NCBI GenBank assembly: GCA_937876395.1
Contig: CALEIM010000074.1
Span: 1 to 28,843 of the forward strand
Direction of reading: 5' to 3'
Length of the DNA stretch: 28,843 bases
Source: an uncultured Wenzhouxiangella sp.
GTDB lineage: Bacteria; Pseudomonadota; Gammaproteobacteria; Xanthomonadales; Wenzhouxiangellaceae
The notes beneath the pieces are model-generated. The model saw only the letters and a list, made by a program, of their open reading frames with translations, was not told the origin of the DNA and did no database searches. Each line of letters opens with the position of its first letter. Within the stretch, counting starts at the first letter, position 1. Shown piece by piece: positions 23,315 through 28,843 of this stretch. Both the position numbers and the translations under genes were made by a program.

Positions 23315-25735
23315 TCAGTGGGCTCGCACCCCGGAAGTTCTTGATTCCCGAGCGCTTGATGCCGGATCACCCTCCTTGGCACCGTCGACCGGCGGCAGCC
23401 CGACCAGGGCAACCTCCAGAACTTCGTCGATCCACTGAACCGGACGAATATCCAGATCCTTTTTGATCCGATCGGGAATGTCGGCGAGGTCCTTGCGGTT
23501 CTCTTCGGGGATGAGCACGATCTTTATGCCGCCGCGCAGGGCCGCCAGCAGCTTTTCCTTGAGGCCGCCGATCGGCAATACCTTGCCGCGCAGAGTGATT
23601 TCGCCGGTCATGGCCACATCGGCCCGAACCGGCATTCCGGTCAGCACCGATACCATGGCGGTGACCATCGCGATCCCGGCACTCGGTCCATCCTTGGGTG
23701 TCGCGCCTTCGGGAACGTGAATGTGCAAATCCCGGTTCTGATAAAAATCCTCAGGAATGCTCAGCGCGGCCGCTCTGGAGCGAACGACAGACAGCGCCGC
23801 CTGAACGGACTCCTTCATCACATCACCAAGCTGGCCGGTTGGGGTCAGCTTGCCCTTGCCGGGCAGTGCCGTCGCTTCAATCTGGAGTAGCTCGCCACCC
23901 ACTTCCGTCCAGGCCAGACCGGTCACCTGCCCGACCTCATTCTGCTCTTCGGCACGTCCATAATTATGTCGGCGCACACCCAGGTACTTGTCCAGGTTCT
24001 GGACCGTCACCTGGCGTTTTTTGAGCTTTTCATCGAGGCTGAGTTCCTTGACTACCTTGCGACAAATCTTGGCAATCTCGCGCTCAAGATTACGCACCCC
24101 GGCTTCGCGGGTGTAGTAGCGGATGATGTCGGTCACCGCAGCTTCGCTGATCTGGATTTCACTGGCCTCAAGCCCATGCTGTTCAAGCTGCTTGGGCAGC
24201 AGGTAGCGCATGGCGATATTGAGCTTTTCGTCTTCCGTATAGCCCGGAATCCGGATGATTTCCATGCGGTCGAGCAGCGGGGCAGGAATCCTGAGCGAGT
24301 TGGCCGTCGCCACGAACATCACTTCCGACAAGTCGAAGTCCACTTCCAGATAGTGGTCTGAAAAGGTGTTGTTCTGTTCTGGATCAAGGACTTCGAGCAG
24401 GGCTGACGACGGGTCGCCGCGGAAATCCATCGACATCTTGTCCAGCTCATCAAGCATGAACAAGGGATTACGCGTTTCGACCTTGGCGAGGTTTTGCAGC
24501 ACCCGCCCCGGCAACGAGCCGATGTAGGTGCGTCGGTGGCCGCGAATTTCAGCCTCGTCACGCACGCCGCCTAGGCTCATGCGGATGAACTTGCGGCCCG
24601 TTGCCCGAGCAATTGATCGGCCCAGCGAGGTTTTGCCTACCCCCGGCGGCCCGACCAGGCACAGGATCGGACCTTTGAGCTTTTTGACCCGCTTCTGCAC
24701 GGCCAGGTACTCGAGAATGCGTTCCTTGACGCGCTCAAGTCCGTAATGATCGGCTTCAAGAATATCGGACGCACTCTTGATGCTCTGGCTGATCTTGCTG
24801 CGCTTCTTCCACGGCAGCGCCAGCATCCAGTCGAGATAGTTGCGCACGACCGTTGCTTCGGCCGACATCGGCGACATCATCTTGAGCTTGTTGAATTCGT
24901 TTTTGGCCTTGTCCAGCGCGTCCTTGGGCATGCCGGCTTTTTCAATGCGCGCCTCCAGGTCACCCAGATCGGTGCCGGATTCGTCGAGATCACCGAGCTC
25001 CTTCTGGATGGCCTTCATTTGCTCGTTGAGGTAATACTCGCGCTGGCTCTTCTCCATCTGGGTCTTGACCCGACCGCGAATGCGTTTTTCGAGCTTCAGT
25101 ATCTCGATTTCGCTTTCAACCAGGCCCATCAAAAACTCCATGCGCTCGGCGATCGGAGCAATTTCGAGTACCTGCTGCTTGTCTTCGATGCGCACCGCCA
25201 GATGAGCGGCGATGGTGTCGGCCAGGCGGCTGGGGTCTTCAATCCCGGAAAGAGTGGTCAATAGCTCGGGCGGCACTTTGCGGCTGAGCTTGACGTACTG
25301 CTCAAACAGGTTGCTCAGGCTGCGCGTGGTCACTTCAAGCGCGCGCTGGTCCTCCACGAAACCCTCATCGAGCTGTGTATAGCGGGCAACAAGATAGTCC
25401 CCGCTGTCGTCGAGCTCATCGATGCGCACGCGCTGCACGCCTTCGACCAGCACCTTGGTGGTGCCGTCCGGCAGGCGCAGCATCTGCAAGACCGTAGCGA
25501 TTGTGCCGCTGCCGAACAGCTCGGCCGGGCCGGGTTCTTCAACTTCAGGGTTTTTCTGGGTGATCAGCAGAATCTGCTTGTCAATGTTCATGCTTTCTTC
25601 GAGCGCGCGCACCGAGCGATCACGTCCGACGAACAGCGGAATAACCATATGGGGATACACCACTACATCCCGCAGGCTGAGAACCGGAACGGGCTGGTGC
25701 TTCATATCGGGCGAGTTGACGTCGTGGTCGGCCAT
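23315..25735 (-). CDS. lon: ATP-dependent protease La
   Basis: Lon degrades misfolded and regulatory proteins in the cytoplasm. The 806-residue protein has the N-terminal substrate domain (about 15-210) with a coiled coil (about 205-260). The AAA+ module has Walker A GPPGVGKTS (Lys368) and Walker B LFMLDELDK. The C-terminal protease carries the catalytic dyad Ser685 (PKDGPSAGIAM) and Lys728 (GGLKEKLLAALRGG), spaced 43 apart as in E. coli. The start at 25735 has a GAGGA site. It lies 123 bases after clpX, with its own heat-shock-like promoter between them. Confidence 0.97.
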   Translation of the reverse strand: MADHDVNSPDMKHQPVPVLSLRDVVVYPHMVIPLFVGRDRSVRALEESMNIDKQILLITQKNPEVEEPGPAELFGSGTIATVLQMLRLPDGTTKVLVEGVQRVRIDELDDSGDYLVARYTQLDEGFVEDQRALEVTTRSLSNLFEQYVKLSRKVPPELLTTLSGIEDPSRLADTIAAHLAVRIEDKQQVLEIAPIAERMEFLMGLVESEIEILKLEKRIRGRVKTQMEKSQREYYLNEQMKAIQKELGDLDESGTDLGDLEARIEKAGMPKDALDKAKNEFNKLKMMSPMSAEATVVRNYLDWMLALPWKKRSKISQSIKSASDILEADHYGLERVKERILEYLAVQKRVKKLKGPILCLVGPPGVGKTSLGRSIARATGRKFIRMSLGGVRDEAEIRGHRRTYIGSLPGRVLQNLAKVETRNPLFMLDELDKMSMDFRGDPSSALLEVLDPEQNNTFSDHYLEVDFDLSEVMFVATANSLRIPAPLLDRMEIIRIPGYTEDEKLNIAMRYLLPKQLEQHGLEASEIQISEAAVTDIIRYYTREAGVRNLEREIAKICRKVVKELSLDEKLKKRQVTVQNLDKYLGVRRHNYGRAEEQNEVGQVTGLAWTEVGGELLQIEATALPGKGKLTPTGQLGDVMKESVQAALSVVRSRAAALSIPEDFYQNRDLHIHVPEGATPKDGPSAGIAMVTAMVSVLTGMPVRADVAMTGEITLRGKVLPIGGLKEKLLAALRGGIKIVLIPEENRKDLADIPDRIKKDLDIRPVQWIDEVLEVALVGLPPVDGAKEGDPASSARESRTSGVRAH

Positions 25736-25793
25736 GAAATCCTCTAGGCTTGTGCGGGTAAGAAACCCGTCGCAAATGAATCGAATGCTGTCG

Positions 25794-25822
25794 ATATTGG
25801 CGCCCGCCGCTGCCGATTCAAG
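25794..25822 (-). promoter_or_regulatory. Heat-shock (sigma-32)-like promoter for lon
   Basis: On the minus strand, CTTGAA (25822-25817) equals the sigma-32 -35 core. Fourteen bases later CGCCAATAT (25802-25794) partly matches the CCCCATnT -10 core. It lies in the clpX-lon gap, where a heat-shock promoter is known in relatives. Confidence 0.45.
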
Positions 25823-25858
25823 CGTGCAGCGCCAGCGGCCCGTGTCAAAGAAAAGCCG

Positions 25859-27118
25859 TCAGGACTCGGCGCCGGCGCGCTGAGGCGGTGATTCGTAGAT
25901 GAGATAGGGTTCAGATTCGCCGTTGATGACGGCCTCGTCGACAACCACCTTGGTCACGTTGTCGGTTGAGGGCAGATCGTACATGACATCAAGCAGCACA
26001 TTTTCGATAATGGTGCGCAGGCCACGGGCACCGGTTTTTCTTGCCATGGCCTTGCGCGCAATGGCGTGCAACGCATCCTGGCGGACTTCAAGCTCGCAAT
26101 GATCCATTTCAAACAGCTTGCGAAACTGCTTGATGACCGCGTTCTTCGGCTCGGTGAGAATGCGAACCAGCGCATCTTCGTCCAGCTCTGAGAGCGTAGC
26201 CACGACCGGCAGGCGACCAACGAACTCCGGAATCAGGCCGTAGCGAATGAGATCTTCGGGTTCGACTTCGGCCAGAATGGTCGACAGATCCTCAGCTTCC
26301 GGGTTGCGCACCTCGGCCTTGAAACCGATCCCGGCCGACTGGGAACGCCCCTGGATCACCTTGTCAAGGCCGGCAAAGGCGCCGCCGACAATGAACAGGA
26401 TGTTGCGGGTATCGACCTGGAGAAACTCCTGCTGGGGATGCTTGCGTCCGCCCTGCGGTGGAACCGAGGCCAGGGTGCCTTCGATCAGCTTCAGCAGAGC
26501 CTGCTGCACGCCCTCACCCGACACATCGCGGGTAATCGAGGGGTTTTCAGCCTTGCGCGAAATCTTGTCGATCTCGTCGATGTAGACGATCCCCTGCTGG
26601 GCCTTGTCGACATCGTAATCGCATTTCTGCAGCAGTTTCTGGATGATGTTCTCAACGTCTTCGCCAACGTAACCGGCTTCGGTCAGGGTGGTGGCGTCGG
26701 CGATCGTGAACGGTACGTTGAGCATGCGCGCCAGAGTTTCAGCCAGCAGAGTCTTGCCCGAACCGGTTGGCCCGATCAGCAGGATATTCGACTTGGCCAG
26801 CTCGACATCGTCACGATGCTTGTACGACTCCAGACGCTTGTAGTGGTTGTAGACGGCCACTGACAGCACTTTTTTGGCCGCCTGCTGGCCGATCACGTAG
26901 TTGTCAAGAAACTCGTGAATATCATGCGGAGTCGGCAAGCTTTCGCGCTCGGCCTCACTTTCGCCCTCCAGCTCCTCACGGATAATGTCGTTGCACAGTT
27001 CAACGCATTCATCACAGATATAGACGCTGGGGCCGGCAATCAGCTTGCGCACTTCGTGCTGGCTTTTGCCGCAAAAGGAGCAGTACAGGATCTTGCCGTC
27101 GCTGGTGGAATCGCTCAT
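25859..27118 (-). CDS. clpX: ATP-dependent Clp protease ATP-binding subunit ClpX
   Basis: ClpX is the AAA+ unfoldase that feeds substrates to ClpP. The 419-residue protein begins with the zinc-binding domain (Cys13, Cys16, Cys35, Cys38, in CSFC and CDEC). The AAA+ core has Walker A GPTGSGKTLLAETLA (Lys122) and Walker B VYIDEIDK. The pore motif region and the IGF-type ClpP-binding loop (SAGIGFKAE) are also present. It follows clpP with a 62-base gap, as in other gammaproteobacteria. A TTCGGTTAAACT stretch in that gap may hold a secondary promoter. Confidence 0.98.
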   Translation of the reverse strand: MSDSTSDGKILYCSFCGKSQHEVRKLIAGPSVYICDECVELCNDIIREELEGESEAERESLPTPHDIHEFLDNYVIGQQAAKKVLSVAVYNHYKRLESYKHRDDVELAKSNILLIGPTGSGKTLLAETLARMLNVPFTIADATTLTEAGYVGEDVENIIQKLLQKCDYDVDKAQQGIVYIDEIDKISRKAENPSITRDVSGEGVQQALLKLIEGTLASVPPQGGRKHPQQEFLQVDTRNILFIVGGAFAGLDKVIQGRSQSAGIGFKAEVRNPEAEDLSTILAEVEPEDLIRYGLIPEFVGRLPVVATLSELDEDALVRILTEPKNAVIKQFRKLFEMDHCELEVRQDALHAIARKAMARKTGARGLRTIIENVLLDVMYDLPSTDNVTKVVVDEAVINGESEPYLIYESPPQRAGAES

Positions 27119-27180
27119 GATCCGTCCATCGTTTCCCGGAAGCGCAACCAGACTGCGAGTTTAACCGAAATCAGCACGGC

Positions 27181-27786
27181 CTATTGAGCACGACGGTTGC
27201 TGAGCACTTCGTCAACCAGCCCGTAGCTGCGTGCCTCGTCGGCCGACAGGAACTTGTCGCGATCAGTGTCCTTCTCGATCGTTTCCATGTCCTGTCCGGT
27301 ATGTTGCTGCAGGATCCGGTTGAGCGCATCCTTCATTTTCAGAATTTCGCGGGCGTGAATATCAATGTCCGAAGCCTGGCCCTGAAAACCGCCCAGCGGC
27401 TGATGAATCATCACCCGCGAGTGCGGCAGCGCATAGCGTTTGCCGTTCGCGCCGGCAGCCAGCAGCAAAGCGCCCATGCTGGCGGCCTGGCCGACGCACA
27501 TCGTGGCTACGTCGGGTTTGACGAACTGCATGGTGTCATAAATCGCCATGCCGGCCGTCACGGCGCCGCCGGGCGAATTGATATAGATGCTGATGTCCTT
27601 GTCCGGATTTTCCGATTCCAGATAGAGCAACTGGGCAACAATCAGGTTGGCCGAGTAGTCCTCGATCGGCCCGACAATGAAAATCACCCGCTCCTTGAGC
27701 AGGCGCGAGTAAATGTCATAGGCGCGCTCGCCGCGAGCAGACTGCTCGACGACCATCGGCACCAGATTGAGCGCTTGTTCGTTCAT
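27181..27786 (-). CDS. clpP: ATP-dependent Clp protease proteolytic subunit
   Basis: ClpP forms the barrel-shaped serine protease used with ClpX. The 201-residue protein has the full triad: Ser103 (GQAASMGALLL), His128 (SRVMIHQP) and Asp177 (DTDRDKF). The NSPGG oxyanion loop is present as well. A short propeptide ends before LVPMVVEQ. Its start codon shares one base with the stop of tig (TAATG), so the two are translationally coupled. Confidence 0.98.
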   Translation of the reverse strand: MNEQALNLVPMVVEQSARGERAYDIYSRLLKERVIFIVGPIEDYSANLIVAQLLYLESENPDKDISIYINSPGGAVTAGMAIYDTMQFVKPDVATMCVGQAASMGALLLAAGANGKRYALPHSRVMIHQPLGGFQGQASDIDIHAREILKMKDALNRILQQHTGQDMETIEKDTDRDKFLSADEARSYGLVDEVLSNRRAQ

Positions 27787-28843
27787 TACTGACCCATCAG
27801 CTCGTTGAACGACATTATCTTGTTGCTGACCTGGGCATTCTCAAGGACCCAGTCGACCACCTGCTCCTCAAGCACGAGGTTTTCGACCTGCTCCATCAGG
27901 TTGGGCTCGGATCGATACATTTCGATCACCTGGGCCGGCTCGTCGTAGGTCTCGGCAATTTCTTCGATGCGCGCTTGAATGCGCGCCGGGTCAATCTTGA
28001 TCTCGTGCTGGCGGGCAATCTCGGCCAGCAGCAAGCCCAGACGCACCCGCCTTTCGGCAGCCTCTTGAAACTGCTCGGCTGGCGGCGGCGGCTGGCCGGT
28101 CTGCTGCTGGAACTGGCTCTGCATGGCCTGCAGCTCCTGGTTGATCGCGCTGGCGGGCATGCGGATATCACCATAGCGATCGATGATGCCTTCAGTGACT
28201 TCTCGCTTGGTCCGATTATTCAGCGCCTGTCGCAGCTCACGCTCCATGTTGCGGCGCACATCAGCGCGGAGCTGGTCCACTCCACCATCCACGCCAAAGC
28301 TGGCGGCAAAATCATCGTTGATTTCGGGCAGTTCTGATTCTTCTACCGCCTTGATGCTGAGCTTGACCGACGCCTTCTGGCCAGCAAGCGCCGCCTGCCG
28401 CCAGGATTCCGGGAAGTTCAGCTCGGCTTCCTTCTCCTGACCGGCTTGACTGCCGCGCAGCAATTCCTCAAGCTCGGGAAAAGCGCTTAGCTGGCCGAGT
28501 ACCGGGGACAGCTCGGTCTGGCCAACATCGGGAATCCGCTCACCGCCGAGTTCGGCCACAAAGGCCAGATGGACGCGGTCACCGTCGGCGGCTGCCCGCT
28601 CAACCGCGGTCCAGTTGCGACGCTGTTCCTGTAGCGTCGTGAGCATGCCGTCGATATCCTCGTCAGCCACTTCCGCCTGCGGCTTCTCGAGCGCCAGATC
28701 GGCGACTTCGATCTGCGGAACCTCCGGAAACACTTCCAGATCAGCCGTGAATTCGAATTCCGCATCGCCCTGCGGCTTCGGCTCAATCCGGGTCACGCCG
28801 GCCACGCGCACCACGCTACCCCCGTTGCAGTGCCCGACGCGCT
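27786..28843 (-). CDS. tig: Trigger factor, C-terminal two thirds (N-terminus outside window)
   Basis: Trigger factor is the ribosome-bound folding chaperone. The window holds roughly residue 105 to the C-terminus; the ribosome-binding domain lies beyond the right edge. Visible parts are VAGVTRIEPKPQGD, the FEVYPEV-like strand (LEVFPEVPQIEV), a diverged isomerase domain (about 28330-28640), and the C-terminal chaperone arms ending FNELMGQ, with MERELRQALNNRTKREVTEG typical of the family. In the isomerase domain the usual IPGFE core reads FPELE, so the active-site Phe and Gly are lost. The last 10 codons at the edge do not resemble the family (see findings). Position before clpP is the standard order. 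Confidence 0.93.
   Translation of the reverse strand, partial: RVGHCNGGSVVRVAGVTRIEPKPQGDAEFEFTADLEVFPEVPQIEVADLALEKPQAEVADEDIDGMLTTLQEQRRNWTAVERAAADGDRVHLAFVAELGGERIPDVGQTELSPVLGQLSAFPELEELLRGSQAGQEKEAELNFPESWRQAALAGQKASVKLSIKAVEESELPEINDDFAASFGVDGGVDQLRADVRRNMERELRQALNNRTKREVTEGIIDRYGDIRMPASAINQELQAMQSQFQQQTGQPPPPAEQFQEAAERRVRLGLLLAEIARQHEIKIDPARIQARIEEIAETYDEPAQVIEMYRSEPNLMEQVENLVLEEQVVDWVLENAQVSNKIMSFNELMGQ

Overview
The window is GC-rich, densely coded bacterial chromosome with a conserved housekeeping gene set, and most of it can be named. The rsxBCDGE-nth cluster, tig-clpP-clpX-lon-hupB-ppiD order, iron superoxide dismutase, RNase T and RNase D point to a gammaproteobacterium. A MetX-type serine O-succinyltransferase resembling the xanthomonad enzyme suggests a xanthomonad-like or Wenzhouxiangella/Chromatiales-like lineage. 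That placement is inference from gene content. I see no phage genes, insertion sequences, CRISPR arrays or plasmid functions.

Layout, left to right. Positions 1-7662 hold electron transport and DNA repair: a chimeric, cysteine-free RsxA-like protein cut by the left edge, a PQQ-type sugar dehydrogenase lipoprotein, a small cupin on the minus strand, then a tightly packed rsxB-rsxC-rsxD-rsxG-rsxE-nth operon. Positions 7739-9940 hold a TraB/GumN-family exported protein diverging from RNase T, then sodB. Positions 10026-12271 hold an acetylornithine aminotransferase overlapping an orphan FbpC-like ABC ATPase. This pair converges on purK-purE, which is preceded by a hairpin that looks like a transcription attenuator.

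Positions 14116-16291 hold a Trm112-like small protein, a serine O-succinyltransferase overlapping a cysteine dioxygenase (cysteine synthesis coupled to cysteine oxidation), and tRNA-Leu(CAA). Positions 16397-20547 hold an exported SUMF1-fold protein without catalytic cysteines, RNase D with tRNA-Arg(CCT) 13 bases behind it, and fabI. From 20655 to the right edge everything is on the minus strand. In transcription order it reads tig (cut by the edge), clpP, clpX, lon, hupB, tRNA-Val(TAC), tRNA-Asp(GTC) and ppiD, a protein folding and proteolysis block.

I did not find an obviously new multi-gene system. The observations most worth checking are the RsxA-like protein lacking both iron-sulfur cysteines, the putative purEK attenuator, the serine O-succinyltransferase/cysteine dioxygenase pair, and two cases where a tRNA lies 13-14 bases behind a protein gene with no terminator between. 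No gene-free stretch exceeds 300 bases; the longest (23073-23314) holds the lon terminator and the hupB leader.
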